64,000 nucleotides of DNA, taken from NCBI GenBank assembly GCA_035395685.1, contig DAOPBR010000001.1, positions 1 to 64,000 of the forward strand. The letters run 5' to 3'. This stretch comes from JAKJGA01 sp029554345 (GTDB lineage: Bacteria > Spirochaetota > UBA4802 > JAFGJZ01). Of this stretch, positions 34,695 through 43,576 are shown piece by piece (position 1 is the stretch's first letter; every line of letters starts with the position of its first letter). Made by a program: the position numbers and the translations under genes. The notes under the pieces are model-generated. The model searched no databases, was not told the DNA's origin, and saw only the letters and a list, made by a program, of their open reading frames with translations.

Positions 34695-36158
34695 ATGAAA
34701 ACAAAATTATTACTTTTGACAGCATTCTTGATACCGGCAGTTCTTAATGCCGGATATTCTGCAGGCCGATCATATTACACAAAAAAAAATTACGATAAAG
34801 CTAAAGAAGAATTTCTTGCCGCAGTAGAGCAGAATCCTAAAGACGGAAATTCCTATTTCTTTCTTGGTGAAATTGAAAAAAATTTAGGTAACTTCAAAGA
34901 AGCTGAAGAATATTATAGACTTGCAATTGAAGGAAATACAGATAAACGGTTTAAAAATTTTGCGTATTGGAACTATAACTTAATGGTTGAACAGAGAGGA
35001 GAACCTAAAGATATAGTTATTGCCTATAAAACTTTCTACAAGAATATGAATAATCATGAGTCAGTAAAAAAAATAGATACTCTCATTGATAAACTTTTAT
35101 GGACGGATAATCAAAACGCACAGAATTTTTATAAAGAAGGTGTATCACTCAAAGAAAGCGGAAAGAAAAATGAAGCAATTGAATCGTTCAAAAAAGCAGC
35201 AGCGCAAGATTCTGCTTTTTTAGCACCACATTATCAGATTGGAATGATTCTTTTCGATCTCAACGACAAAAACGGAGCAGCAAGAGAACTTTCGATTGTC
35301 GCAGAAAAACTTCCTTTTTATTATGGCGCAAATAGAATACTAGCCGATATATATTTCAGCCAAAATTCATTCGCCAGTGCCGAGAAATATTATTCGAACT
35401 GTATAATCTACGGCATCACTACAAGCGACACTGAATATACCCTATTTCTTAAACGCGCCACATGCAGATATAATGTTAAAAATTATGATGAAGCTCTTGA
35501 AGATGCAGTTAAAGCATCAAATCTCAGGAAAAGCGAAACAGATCCCCTTTTTATAATGTCTGTAATCTATATCAGCAATTCTGATTATGATAAGGCTGTT
35601 TCAACTTTGAAATCTATCGATAAACTTTTGCCGAATTCCCCTCAGGTTCTTTTCCAAATCGGAACAATTTATTACAAACAGAATAAAACAGAATACATTG
35701 CTTATTTCGATAAACTCTTCAACGCAGTATCAACATCAAACGAAATTCCTGACAAGTTTTACAAGGCTTTTGTTATCAGTGCAAATTATCATTTTTCTCA
35801 GAAATCATATTCTCAGTTCACAAGAATCATTTCAGCTATTCCGGAAAAAATGATGGATGGACAGATGAAACTAAACGCCGGAAAAGCTTATTTCGAAACT
35901 TTGAATTTCAAAAAAACAATTCATTTTCTGGAGTCCGTTTCTTTATCCAACGAAAACAAACTTCTTCTGGCATTGGCATACCTTAAGGACAACCAAAGGG
36001 ATAAATGTAAACAAACTCTTTCTGAAATAAAAAATGATACCGCTATAAAATCCATGGCTCTTGATAATAAAAATCTTAGACCTATAATGCAGGAAATAAT
36101 AAACGAAGACAAATTGATAAATGAACCGGTTAAATCTCCGGACACAGTTTCACAGTAA
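34695..36158 (+). CDS. Periplasmic TPR-repeat protein
   Basis: A 487-residue exported protein with a signal peptide (about 1-20, ending LNAGYSA) and at least eight tetratricopeptide repeats through most of its length, such as YDKAKEEFLAAVEQNPKDGN, FFLGEIEKNLGNFKEAEEYY and EAIESFKKAAAQDSAFLAPH. TPR solenoids bind peptides or assemble envelope complexes. Its stop overlaps the start of the ABC-like gene (TAATG), so the two are translationally coupled despite the predicted difference in location (periplasm and cytoplasm). Function beyond scaffolding is not inferable. Confidence 0.7.
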   Translation: MKTKLLLLTAFLIPAVLNAGYSAGRSYYTKKNYDKAKEEFLAAVEQNPKDGNSYFFLGEIEKNLGNFKEAEEYYRLAIEGNTDKRFKNFAYWNYNLMVEQRGEPKDIVIAYKTFYKNMNNHESVKKIDTLIDKLLWTDNQNAQNFYKEGVSLKESGKKNEAIESFKKAAAQDSAFLAPHYQIGMILFDLNDKNGAARELSIVAEKLPFYYGANRILADIYFSQNSFASAEKYYSNCIIYGITTSDTEYTLFLKRATCRYNVKNYDEALEDAVKASNLRKSETDPLFIMSVIYISNSDYDKAVSTLKSIDKLLPNSPQVLFQIGTIYYKQNKTEYIAYFDKLFNAVSTSNEIPDKFYKAFVISANYHFSQKSYSQFTRIISAIPEKMMDGQMKLNAGKAYFETLNFKKTIHFLESVSLSNENKLLLALAYLKDNQRDKCKQTLSEIKNDTAIKSMALDNKNLRPIMQEIINEDKLINEPVKSPDTVSQ

Positions 36159-36904
36159 TGTTTGAAATATGCGGTTTTAAAACTAAAATCGGGAATTTTA
36201 TTCTTGGTGAAATAAATTTACGTATTTCAGAAGGCGAAATTTTTTCTATTTGCGGCAAATCATCATCCGGTAAATCAGTTTTTATATCTTCACTGTCCGG
36301 TTCTATAAAAATTCTGGGCGGGGATTTCTTCTTTAAAAATTCATGTATTACCAATGAACTAAAAAATCATATAAGCTCAAACGAAACCATTCCTTCAAAA
36401 GATGAATCTCTTACGGTAAAAGAATTTTTATACTTATCACGCAGGAAAATAAAAGGCAAACTTACTTTCTTTAACGAAGAAGATAAAAGTCTCATTGCCG
36501 AATTATCCTCAAATTTCGGATTAAAAGAATACATAAGTGAAAATATTTCAAACATTCCCCATTCTGCTAAAAGTCTTCTTTTTACAGCAGCCAAGATTTC
36601 ACAATCAAAAAAAATACTTCTTCTCGATGCTCCTGAAGCTTTTTTGGATCCGTTATCTCTTAAAATTCTAAACAGAGAACTTATAAAATATTCCAAAAAA
36701 TCAAATATAATAATTATGGCAAATAATGATCCGAATTTCTCAATTTGTACTGCTGACAGCATTGCAATTATGAATGAAGGAAAAATTATTAAACAGGGAG
36801 ATTCTTCCGTTTTCTCGAATAACAGCATTAAAGATTTTTTTGACACAGAGGGCGTTCTCGGAACAAACATTGAAAGCGGCAAAAAATATATCCGCTTTTT
36901 CTAA
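36158..36904 (+). CDS. Degenerate ABC-type ATPase, probably non-hydrolytic
   Basis: A 248-residue protein with the overall ABC ATPase layout and a good Walker A (CGKSSSGKSVF, about 31-41), but other catalytic parts are lost. The signature LSGGQ is replaced by IPHSAKSLLF, the Walker B reads ILLLDAPEAFLDP with alanine in place of the catalytic glutamate, and the switch histidine position reads MANNDP. It therefore probably binds ATP without hydrolysing it and acts as a regulatory or structural subunit. No permease is adjacent; the gene is coupled to the TPR gene upstream. Sequence is AT-rich like its neighbours. Confidence 0.75.
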   Translation: MFEICGFKTKIGNFILGEINLRISEGEIFSICGKSSSGKSVFISSLSGSIKILGGDFFFKNSCITNELKNHISSNETIPSKDESLTVKEFLYLSRRKIKGKLTFFNEEDKSLIAELSSNFGLKEYISENISNIPHSAKSLLFTAAKISQSKKILLLDAPEAFLDPLSLKILNRELIKYSKKSNIIIMANNDPNFSICTADSIAIMNEGKIIKQGDSSVFSNNSIKDFFDTEGVLGTNIESGKKYIRFF

Positions 36905-36926
36905 CGGCGTCTTTATAATTACCATA

Positions 36927-37271
36927 TTACGTATAGTACTTTATTTTCATTTTTGCTTCTTCAATTGAATCAACAATGATGAAGTATTCATAATTATGCA
37001 TCCGCTCAATCATTTCTCGAAGATCACTGCCCGGACGCATTATTATAACACGTTTCCCGATGTTTTTAGCATCAATTCCGGCCGTAACAAATATATTCAT
37101 TCCGGATGTTGTAACAACACGAATGTCTTTCATATCAATTACAATGTTTTGTTTTTTAAGGTTTTCTCTGAGAAAACGCTCAAAATCACTGCACACAGAA
37201 AGTGAAAGGTTTCCGTATAGGGTTATCAGTTTATAATTATCAAAATCTTCTGAAGAATAAGAAAAATCCAT
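36927..37271 (-). CDS. STAS-domain anti-sigma factor antagonist
   Basis: A 114-residue single STAS domain. The family segment IVIDMKDIRVVTTSGMNIFV contains the loop serine (Ser56) that is phosphorylated by anti-sigma kinases in SpoIIAA-like proteins. The remainder (KRVIIMRPGSDLREMIERM) is typical. It shares its end with the Nudix gene (TGA/ATG spacing zero), making an operon rpmF-rnc-nudix-STAS on the minus strand. No RsbW/SpoIIAB-type kinase is in the window, so its partner is unknown. Confidence 0.85.
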   Translation of the reverse strand: MDFSYSSEDFDNYKLITLYGNLSLSVCSDFERFLRENLKKQNIVIDMKDIRVVTTSGMNIFVTAGIDAKNIGKRVIIMRPGSDLREMIERMHNYEYFIIVDSIEEAKMKIKYYT

Positions 37272-37720
37272 TACTTTTTCCAGCTGTTTCCATGATAAAT
37301 TTTATCTGCAGATTCAGAATGCATTATTTCTTTGATTCTTTTTTTCAGTGTATCAGGGAAAATCGTAACGGTATCCAATTCTTCTACCCCAAAATACTTA
37401 TATCCTGACAATCTTTTGTCAGAACCGAGTTTAATCTTACCCGATTTATAAGTACATAAAAAAATTATATTGAATATATGCCGTGACGAATCTGGCGATA
37501 TTGATTCAGAAACGTAAACTATATCTTTGGGGACTACCTCTATTGATAATTCTTCCAAAAATTCACGCTTAAGAGCAGTTTTTGCATCTTCACAAAAATC
37601 CACCCCGCCGCCTGGAGTAAGAAAATACGATTCTCCTTCTTTTGTGTGTTCTACAAGAAGAACTTTTGCGTTTTTTATAATGATTCCGCCGACACGGATG
37701 CGTATTTTCTTTTTCGGCAA
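37271..37720 (-). CDS. Nudix hydrolase
   Basis: A 149-residue pyrophosphohydrolase. The Nudix box G-x5-E-x7-REFLEEL-x-I is complete at about residues 39-60 (GVDFCEDAKTALKREFLEEL), so divalent-metal-dependent hydrolysis of a nucleoside-diphosphate-linked substrate is expected. The substrate is not predictable from sequence. The start lies within two bases of the rnc stop codon, and the end touches the STAS gene, so all are co-transcribed. Confidence 0.88.
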   Translation of the reverse strand: MPKKKIRIRVGGIIIKNAKVLLVEHTKEGESYFLTPGGGVDFCEDAKTALKREFLEELSIEVVPKDIVYVSESISPDSSRHIFNIIFLCTYKSGKIKLGSDKRLSGYKYFGVEELDTVTIFPDTLKKRIKEIMHSESADKIYHGNSWKK

Positions 37721-37721
37721 A

Positions 37722-38462
37722 TTACAACTCCAAAGTACCTTTTCTCTTCATTTCAAGAGCCTTTTCCGCGGCAGAAGCCTCTGCTCTTCTAATACTGCTT
37801 CCAGAAGAACGTACAATCTCTTTTCCGTTTATCAGCAAGGCAACCTCAAAATTTTTACAATGATCAGGACCGCTTTCGCTCATTAATCTGTATTCAGGTT
37901 TTTCCTTATATTTTTTCTGAACAAATTCCTGAATTGAACTCTTGGGATCTATACTGCTCGGGATCTTCTGAACATCTCTTATATAGGGCTTAATATTAGA
38001 AAGTATGAAGTCTCTTGAAGATTTGAGACCTGAATCCAGATAAATAGCTCCAATTACAGCCTCAACAGCATCAGATAAAATCGAATCACGCAAACGGCCG
38101 CCGGAAAGATCTTCACCCCTTCCCATTAGAAGATAATCTCCGATTCCTATGTTTCTAGCTACTTTTGCAAGAACATCTTCGGATACGACCTTGGCTTTTA
38201 TTTTAGCCAATTCTCCTTCATGGTATAATGGAAATTTTTTAAAGATATATTCATTAACGACCAATGCAAGAACAGAGTCTCCCAGAAACTCGAGACGTTC
38301 ATTATCATGGATATGAAGCTTTGTCTCATTTACATATGAGCGGTGAATCAATGCGGAATCAAGAAAATCCTCATCTTTAAAAAAATAGCCGATTTTCTGT
38401 TGAAAATCAGATAAAATTTTTTCTCTGGATTTATCTCGTTTATCAGAAAGAATTTTGAACAT
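37722..38462 (-). CDS. rnc: Ribonuclease III
   Basis: A 246-residue double-strand-specific RNase for rRNA and mRNA processing. The catalytic signature NERLEFLGDSVLALVV (about 39-54) and the second acidic motif DAVEAVIGAIYLDSG are intact; a C-terminal double-stranded-RNA-binding domain (SSIQEFVQKKYKEKPEY ... AEASAAEKALEM) completes the normal length. In type II CRISPR systems RNase III also matures crRNA with tracrRNA in many species, so this gene could serve the Cas9 at the left edge. It follows rpmF and a terminator-like hairpin. Confidence 0.97.
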   Translation of the reverse strand: MFKILSDKRDKSREKILSDFQQKIGYFFKDEDFLDSALIHRSYVNETKLHIHDNERLEFLGDSVLALVVNEYIFKKFPLYHEGELAKIKAKVVSEDVLAKVARNIGIGDYLLMGRGEDLSGGRLRDSILSDAVEAVIGAIYLDSGLKSSRDFILSNIKPYIRDVQKIPSSIDPKSSIQEFVQKKYKEKPEYRLMSESGPDHCKNFEVALLINGKEIVRSSGSSIRRAEASAAEKALEMKRKGTLEL

Positions 38463-38480
38463 ATTATTTTACAAATAAAA

Positions 38481-38498
38481 AAGCGCCCTAGGGCGCTT
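38481..38498 (-). terminator. Terminator/attenuator between rpmF and rnc
   Basis: Perfect 18-base palindrome AAGCGCCCTAGGGCGCTT; on the minus strand it is followed by a run of T. It lies immediately after the rpmF stop and 19 bases before the rnc start, so it can partly terminate transcription and set the rpmF/rnc ratio. Confidence 0.75.
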
Positions 38499-38500
38499 CA

Positions 38501-38695
38501 TTAAGCTTCAGTTACGACAGCTTTTTTAAGCCTGACCTGCTTACCTTTATACTGCATGCAGGAAGGACAAACTCTATGAGGAAGCCCATAAGCTCCGCAA
38601 TTCGGACACGGTCTCAAATTTGGAACATCTATCGCTTCATGAGCCCATCTCATACTTGATTTGGACTTTGATTTACGCCTCTTAGGTACAGCCAC
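38501..38695 (-). CDS. rpmF: 50S ribosomal protein L32
   Basis: A 64-residue ribosomal protein. The basic N-terminus (AVPKRRKSKSKSSMRWAHEA) and the zinc-ribbon C-x2-C...C-x2-C (CPNCGAYGLPHRVCPSC, about 33-49) are both typical, so this is the zinc-binding form. It heads the minus-strand run that continues with rnc. The usual neighbour plsX is not present downstream. Confidence 0.95.
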   Translation of the reverse strand: MAVPKRRKSKSKSSMRWAHEAIDVPNLRPCPNCGAYGLPHRVCPSCMQYKGKQVRLKKAVVTEA

Positions 38696-39133
38696 TTTCT
38701 TTCTCCATCGAATCTCAAATTATTATTCAAAAGATTAAAACTGATGATTTTTGTCAATAATATTTTCAACATATATTTTGCTCAATCCTGACAAATTAAG
38801 CAATAATCATAAAATTGAAATAAATCTATAGACTTTCAGAAAAAACCGATCAATCAATCTTTTCCGACAAATGCCCTCATGAGTAGAACCCAGCCTGAGC
38901 TCTGCTTGTTGGATTAAATATTTTAAGAATTTATTTGAACATTTACCCGGAAACACAAAAAGGCAAATACGCGCATGAATTGTATTTTACTAATTTCACC
39001 CTGCGACAAAACTGTATTAGATTCACAGTATTATTACAGTTTAATGAAATATCATCATCACGGGAAATATAAACCCGTTTTATCAAACAAATGTACTTTT
39101 CACTAAGTTACTTATATGACATTATTCACGGGA
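38696..39133. other. Intergenic region between rpmF and the glycosyltransferase gene
   Basis: About 440 AT-rich bases without a convincing gene. It must hold the rpmF promoter on the minus strand. A 43-codon frame at 38975-39106 (plus, opening MNCILLISPCDK) resembles the start of a cobalamin-binding/radical SAM protein and could be a decayed remnant, but it has no clear ribosome site. No repeats or structured RNA are recognised. Confidence 0.4.
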
Positions 39134-40372
39134 TCATTTGAAAAATGCCCTGAAAATATTTAGAATTCTAATCCCAATTTCCCGATATTCTCGACTACGA
39201 ATAAGCATTCTGATAAAAAGAAACTTTTGATGAAAAAGATTAATATGATAATCAAGTTTACAGTATTGAAGTTTGATAAAATCAATAATGTTGAAACTAA
39301 TGTTCTTATCATCTTGAATAGCCAAAGATAGATTATCAAGCAACTTTAACCATTTATTTTGAGAAATTTCCTTCGAATATTTCTCTTTAACAACTTTCTG
39401 TGAATTTTGTACTATTCTTTCTCTTAAATCATAGTCGCAAATAATCTTTTCTACCGCATAATACCAATCATCAAGATTGTTTTTAACCAGGATACCATTA
39501 TATCCAGTTTCAATCATTTTATACGGTTCGATATCAGAATACACCCCCGCGATTCCATTTGCAGCAAATTCTAGAAATTTAATATTAGATTTAGATGAGT
39601 GAGAAACTAGGGTATCAGGATCCTCCTCTGCGCCCAAAGGAACAAGCCCTATATGAAAATCTTTCTCTCTTATAAACTCAAGATAACGTGATGGAGACAA
39701 CTTATCGATGACATGATCAGCTATCTGAGAGATATTTTCAACATTTGAGAACTTCCCAAGAAAATACAAGACCACATTATCTCCGAATTTTTTCTTTATA
39801 TTTTTTAGGCAAAGTAAAAAATCATCCTTAAATGAATTCAATTTTAGATTATCGCCAGACGTGATTAAAATATTTATTACCGAAGAATTCTTGATTGGTT
39901 TCTTAAAATCATCCGTATAAATAGTGTTCTCGCATATAAATGTATTTTTGTTATATTTTAGAAATTGGTTTCTGAGATATGAAGTTGAAACAACAACCAG
40001 ATCGGAACGTTCGATATTATCAACCATATTTACACGACGGCATCCCTCATTAAGATGCCTGCTTGATGAATAATCCGGAAGATCTAAATAATAGTCATCC
40101 ATATCAAATAAAACTGTTTTCCCGAGCTTCTTAATAACACTGATCAAATTTACAATACTTTTTAAAAAGAATTGTGCTTTATAAAAAACAAAAATGTCTG
40201 TGTCACGCATAGTTCTCCATGACAAATCAGTGATTTTGATATACTTTACTCTATACTTGTTTTGAATTAATGGACTGTCAAAGTTTGATTTTATTCTAAG
40301 AGAAAATGTGTAGTTTTTCTTAACAAGTTTGTCTACTTTCTCTGAGGTAAAAATAACAATTGTTTTCCTCAT
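39134..40372 (-). CDS. GT-B fold glycosyltransferase
   Basis: A 412-residue putative glycosyltransferase. The C-terminal half has the nucleotide-sugar-binding pattern of family GT4-like enzymes: SNIKFLEFAANGIAGVYSDIEPY, GYNGILVKNNLDDWYYAVEKI and a final helix DYDLRERIVQNSQKVVKEKYS. The N-terminal half contains FDMDDYYLDLP and SDLVVVSTSYLRNQF, often seen in surface-polysaccharide transferases. It is a solitary gene, visibly more AT-rich than its neighbours, and its start faces two tRNA-Ser genes, a common insertion site, so horizontal acquisition is possible. ATG 40372 or TTG 40378 could be the start; GGAG lies upstream of both. Confidence 0.75.
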   Translation of the reverse strand: MRKTIVIFTSEKVDKLVKKNYTFSLRIKSNFDSPLIQNKYRVKYIKITDLSWRTMRDTDIFVFYKAQFFLKSIVNLISVIKKLGKTVLFDMDDYYLDLPDYSSSRHLNEGCRRVNMVDNIERSDLVVVSTSYLRNQFLKYNKNTFICENTIYTDDFKKPIKNSSVINILITSGDNLKLNSFKDDFLLCLKNIKKKFGDNVVLYFLGKFSNVENISQIADHVIDKLSPSRYLEFIREKDFHIGLVPLGAEEDPDTLVSHSSKSNIKFLEFAANGIAGVYSDIEPYKMIETGYNGILVKNNLDDWYYAVEKIICDYDLRERIVQNSQKVVKEKYSKEISQNKWLKLLDNLSLAIQDDKNISFNIIDFIKLQYCKLDYHINLFHQKFLFIRMLIRSREYREIGIRILNIFRAFFK

Positions 40373-40594
40373 TGCCAATTATCTCCACTACATAAACTTC
40401 AGTCTATCAGGAAAAAATCCTTTTCTATCTATGAATTTCTCATAATAAACTCTGATTCGTTATGATTTCATGCTAAGAAAAAAACATCTATAAAGGATAA
40501 TCTTTTCATTTAATCAGTCAATTAAATTATATCTTTTTCGCTTTTAACCAGAAATTTAATTGACAAGAAACGACCCTTCGATAGATTCGTTCAC

Positions 40595-40678
40595 GGATGG
40601 TTGTCCGAGTGGTCGATGGAGGCGGTCTTGAAAACCGTTGAGTTAATAGCTCCGGGGGTTCGAATCCCTCACCATCCG
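40595..40678 (+). tRNA. tRNA-Ser (anticodon TGA)
   Basis: Eighty-four bases with a 7-bp acceptor stem GGATGGT/ACCATCC, anticodon loop TCTTGAAAA giving UGA, a long variable arm and T-loop GGTTCGAATCC. The CCA end is not encoded. Confidence 0.95.
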
Positions 40679-40691
40679 AAGATCTATATAA

Positions 40692-40777
40692 GGAGAGATG
40701 CCCGAGAGGCCGAAGGGAACGGTTTGCTAAATCGTGGTACCGTTTCGGTACCGAGGGTTCGAATCCCTCTCTCTCCG
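40692..40777 (+). tRNA. tRNA-Ser (anticodon GCT)
   Basis: Eighty-six bases with acceptor stem GGAGAGA/TCTCTCC, anticodon GCT in TTTGCTAAA, a long variable arm (GGTACCGTTTCGGTACC) and T-loop GGTTCGAATCC. It lies 13 bases after the first tRNA-Ser, so the two are one transcript; CCA is not encoded. Confidence 0.95.
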
Positions 40778-40787
40778 AATAAGTGAT

Positions 40788-41198
40788 ATGAATAGAATCA
40801 AAGAGAAAATTAACAGCCTAAAAATTAAACTTAAGCCGGCTATAGATTATGTTCGCTCTCTTGATTGGACAAGAATACTTTCGGCTTTTGCTTATTTTCC
40901 TTTTATAGGCTGGATATTTCCTCTCTATTTGAAAACAGAATCTGAGAACTGTCAGAAAAATTCAAGAGAGGGATTTTACCTTTCAGCGGTTGTTTCACTG
41001 GCATTAACTGCTCTTTTTCTTTTCAGGATAGTTGTTGCAAGCGGATTCAGTATTTTTCTATTTATAATAACACTTTTTCATATTGTTGGAATTGTTTCTT
41101 ATTTTGCCTTTTCGGTTTATCTGATATACAGAACTTACCGCTTCGGCAGTTTCAAGATCCCTTTCTTAAGCGTTAAGGCTGAAAAGCTTAACATATAA
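40788..41198 (+). CDS. Small polytopic membrane protein (DUF4870-like)
   Basis: A 136-residue inner-membrane protein with three or four hydrophobic segments (about 30-47, 66-85, 90-108, 110-125), resembling the DUF4870 type in layout (AYFPFIGWIFPLYLK...). Function unknown. The ATG at 40788 lies 10 bases after tRNA-Ser(GCT) and has no clear ribosome site. Its TAA stop ends at 41198, directly next to the first base of tRNA-Arg, so the coding sequence is sandwiched in a tRNA transcript and mRNA stability may depend on tRNA processing. Confidence 0.6.
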   Translation: MNRIKEKINSLKIKLKPAIDYVRSLDWTRILSAFAYFPFIGWIFPLYLKTESENCQKNSREGFYLSAVVSLALTALFLFRIVVASGFSIFLFIITLFHIVGIVSYFAFSVYLIYRTYRFGSFKIPFLSVKAEKLNI

Positions 41199-41272
41199 GC
41201 GTCTGTAGCTCAGCTGGATAGAGTATTTGACTACGAATCAAAGGGTCAGAGGTTCGAATCCTCTCAGACGCG
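41199..41272 (+). tRNA. tRNA-Arg (anticodon ACG)
   Basis: Seventy-four bases with acceptor stem GCGTCTG/CAGACGC, D-arm AGCTCAGCTGGATAGAG, anticodon ACG (read as ICG after deamination) and T-loop GGTTCGAATCC. Starts on the base after the upstream stop codon; CCA is not encoded. Confidence 0.95.
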
Positions 41273-41273
41273 A

Positions 41274-41302
41274 AAAAAACCCTGAGTAAATCAGGGTTTT
41301 TT
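41274..41302 (+). terminator. Terminator of the tRNA-Ser/tRNA-Arg transcript
   Basis: Stem ACCCTGA/TCAGGGT with GTAAA loop, A-run before and TTTTTT after, two bases beyond the tRNA-Arg 3' end. Confidence 0.85.
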
Positions 41303-41381
41303 ATTCTCCTTCAATCAGTATATCAAGCATATTAAGCTAAATGCCGACTCTAATAATGTGGAATATTATCCGGAGGGCATT

Positions 41382-42530
41382 ATGAAAAAAGCAGTATTAA
41401 TTGTTTCAACCCTGCTTTGCAGCATAAGCGCTTTCGCTTTTTTTTCATCAAAAAAAAGTGAAACCATAACAGACAATGAAATTGATATCCTAAAAAATTC
41501 TATAATAGTTGATTCGCTAAGCATGAATTCAGATAATTCTCCTTCAGAAGGTTATATCATTCATGATGATACTTTTATAATTAGTGAATCTATTAATGCA
41601 AATGATGGAAATAAAAAATCAATTTCTGTAAATGATAATAAATTCTCCGATAAAACCGGAAACGAGTATCTCAAAGAACTTAAAAAGAATAATATACGAT
41701 GGCATCTCGTAAAACATACTATCAGAAAAAATGAAAATCTTATTTCAATTGCAGAAAAATATAATTCTGATATTTCACATATCGCAAGATATAATGGAAT
41801 AAAAAACACTCATCTTATCAAAAAAGGTTCAGATATCTTAATTCCCACACAGGACGGAATTGAATACAAGGTCAGATCCGGAGACAATATTTCTAAAATT
41901 GCTAAAAAATACAATATAAGCAAAAAAGACATCCTCAATTCAAACAAAATTGACTCAAACAGGATTAAAGCCGGACAATGCATCTTCCTCCCTTCTGTAA
42001 AGGAGGAATTATCACAATCATTATACACTAAATCTGATAAAAATAAACGTTCATATGATGAAAAAATTCTCAACGCAAAAAGCAATAAAACTATACATAA
42101 AGATGAATATAAAGAATCTTACAAAGCAGTAATCAAGCAATACTCTTTCTTAATGCCGGCAACAGGAAAAATAACATCCTCCTTCGGAATACGGAGAAAT
42201 CCTTTTAACGGAAAAAAGGAATTCCACAATGGAGTTGACATAGGATGCCCCATAGGTACTCCAATAAAAAGTTCTGCTGACGGAAAAGTAATTTTTTCGG
42301 GATCAAAAGACGGATACGGAAATATGATTGTGATAGAGCATGCAGACAAAATGATAACGGTATATGCACATCTAGATTCTATGCAAAAAAACATGGGAGA
42401 TTCTGTGGAACGCGGTGAAACAATCGCCCTATCAGGTGCAACCGGAACTGTTACAGGTCCGCATCTCCATTTTGAAATCAGAAAAAATTATGTTACAGCA
42501 CTTAATCCGATGAGGATAATACGAAGATGA
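41382..42530 (+). CDS. LysM-M23 peptidoglycan endopeptidase (NlpD/EnvC-like)
   Basis: A 382-residue exported cell-wall protein. Signal peptide MKKAVLIVSTLLCSISAFAF; two LysM modules at about 100-150 (HTIRKNENLISIAEKY) and 155-200 (YKVRSGDNISKIAKKY); C-terminal LytM/M23 domain with the zinc ligands H-x(3)-D (HNGVDIG) and HLHFE, plus YAHLDS, all present, so it is probably a catalytically active endopeptidase. ATG 41382 is preferred, with GGAGG five bases upstream. The stop overlaps the next start (ATGA), pairing it with a TPR protein. Roles in septation or flagellar insertion are plausible. Confidence 0.9.
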   Translation: MKKAVLIVSTLLCSISAFAFFSSKKSETITDNEIDILKNSIIVDSLSMNSDNSPSEGYIIHDDTFIISESINANDGNKKSISVNDNKFSDKTGNEYLKELKKNNIRWHLVKHTIRKNENLISIAEKYNSDISHIARYNGIKNTHLIKKGSDILIPTQDGIEYKVRSGDNISKIAKKYNISKKDILNSNKIDSNRIKAGQCIFLPSVKEELSQSLYTKSDKNKRSYDEKILNAKSNKTIHKDEYKESYKAVIKQYSFLMPATGKITSSFGIRRNPFNGKKEFHNGVDIGCPIGTPIKSSADGKVIFSGSKDGYGNMIVIEHADKMITVYAHLDSMQKNMGDSVERGETIALSGATGTVTGPHLHFEIRKNYVTALNPMRIIRR

Positions 42531-43576
42531 AGCATTTTGTTTTATTGATATTTGTTCCTTTTCTTTTGATCGGTGCTGAACTCAAAAAAACCGAAAATAA
42601 GATAAGAATTTTTTATACGTATAACAGCTACCCAGGAGTTGAAGCATCAGTCAAAGGAAAAGTTCTTCAGCTTGGAACTAGAGAAATATCCTCAAACGAA
42701 ATTCTTCAATCAGCTCAAAGAAAAACAAAAATATCAGTAAGACTTTTTGACAAGATAGGAATTTTACCCGGAGATACCTTATATATAATCGATGATAAAA
42801 ATCTTATAGTCGCAAAGCTTTCAGTTGAGGTCATTTCAAAAACTAAAAATTTCGGATGGCTTTTAATCGGTTACGGTAACTTCAGACGAACCAGTCCTGA
42901 TATGCGGGTATGTTCAATAACAGCAGAAAGTAATCTGACAGAGGCTAAATACTTCAAAGGAAAAGGCGATTACTATATTTCAATCGGCGACTTGGGGAAT
43001 GCGATTGCAATGTATGAAAAATCAGTTCAAAAAAGCAAAACATATCCTGAACCGCATATAGCTTTGGGAGAAATATACTTAGAAAAAAATATAAGCGAAT
43101 ACGCCCTAAGAGAATATGATGAAGCATATAAATATTTCTCAAATATTTATGATAAGCAGGACAAGTTCGATCTGCTCAGAGGTATGGTTTTTACAAGATA
43201 TAAAATGGTTTATGAGTCAGTTTATACCGGAATTTCAGCATCAAAAAGCAGTGAAAAGATGAAAAGCAAGCTTACAAAAGAAGCAGTCAATTTAGGCTTG
43301 AAGGCTCTGGAGATAGATCCGGCGAATGCGGATGTAAATTTTTATCTCGGCCGTTTCTTTTATGAAACAGAAAATCCGGATGATAAAAAATCAAAAGAAC
43401 ATCTATTAAGGTGTATTGAATCAGATCCCGAATATCAGAGTGCGTATGTCATTCTTTCTAAGCTTTATCTTAGACATAAAAATCCTGAAAAGGCAAAAGA
43501 ATATGCAGAAACAGCTTTGCGCTTAAAGCCTGAAGATGATTCTGCAAAAAATATTATGAAACGTATTAACGAGTAA
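42527..43576 (+). CDS. Exported TPR protein
   Basis: A 349-residue protein with a signal peptide (MKHFVLLIFVPFLLIGA) and an N-terminal domain of about 120 residues with beta character, followed by TPR repeats (for example GDYYISIGDLGNAIAMYEKS, GEIYLEKNISEYALREYDEA, LSKLYLRHKNPEKAKEYAET). The ATGA overlap with the M23 peptidase gene argues for coordinated production, perhaps as a periplasmic adaptor. It is convergent with a lipoprotein gene whose stop is adjacent. Confidence 0.7.
   Translation: MKHFVLLIFVPFLLIGAELKKTENKIRIFYTYNSYPGVEASVKGKVLQLGTREISSNEILQSAQRKTKISVRLFDKIGILPGDTLYIIDDKNLIVAKLSVEVISKTKNFGWLLIGYGNFRRTSPDMRVCSITAESNLTEAKYFKGKGDYYISIGDLGNAIAMYEKSVQKSKTYPEPHIALGEIYLEKNISEYALREYDEAYKYFSNIYDKQDKFDLLRGMVFTRYKMVYESVYTGISASKSSEKMKSKLTKEAVNLGLKALEIDPANADVNFYLGRFFYETENPDDKKSKEHLLRCIESDPEYQSAYVILSKLYLRHKNPEKAKEYAETALRLKPEDDSAKNIMKRINE

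Noticed and set aside
38975..39106. 43-codon plus-strand frame resembling the start of a cobalamin-binding radical SAM protein
   Set aside because: Too short, no ribosome site and no continuation; possibly a gene remnant but not supportable as a gene.
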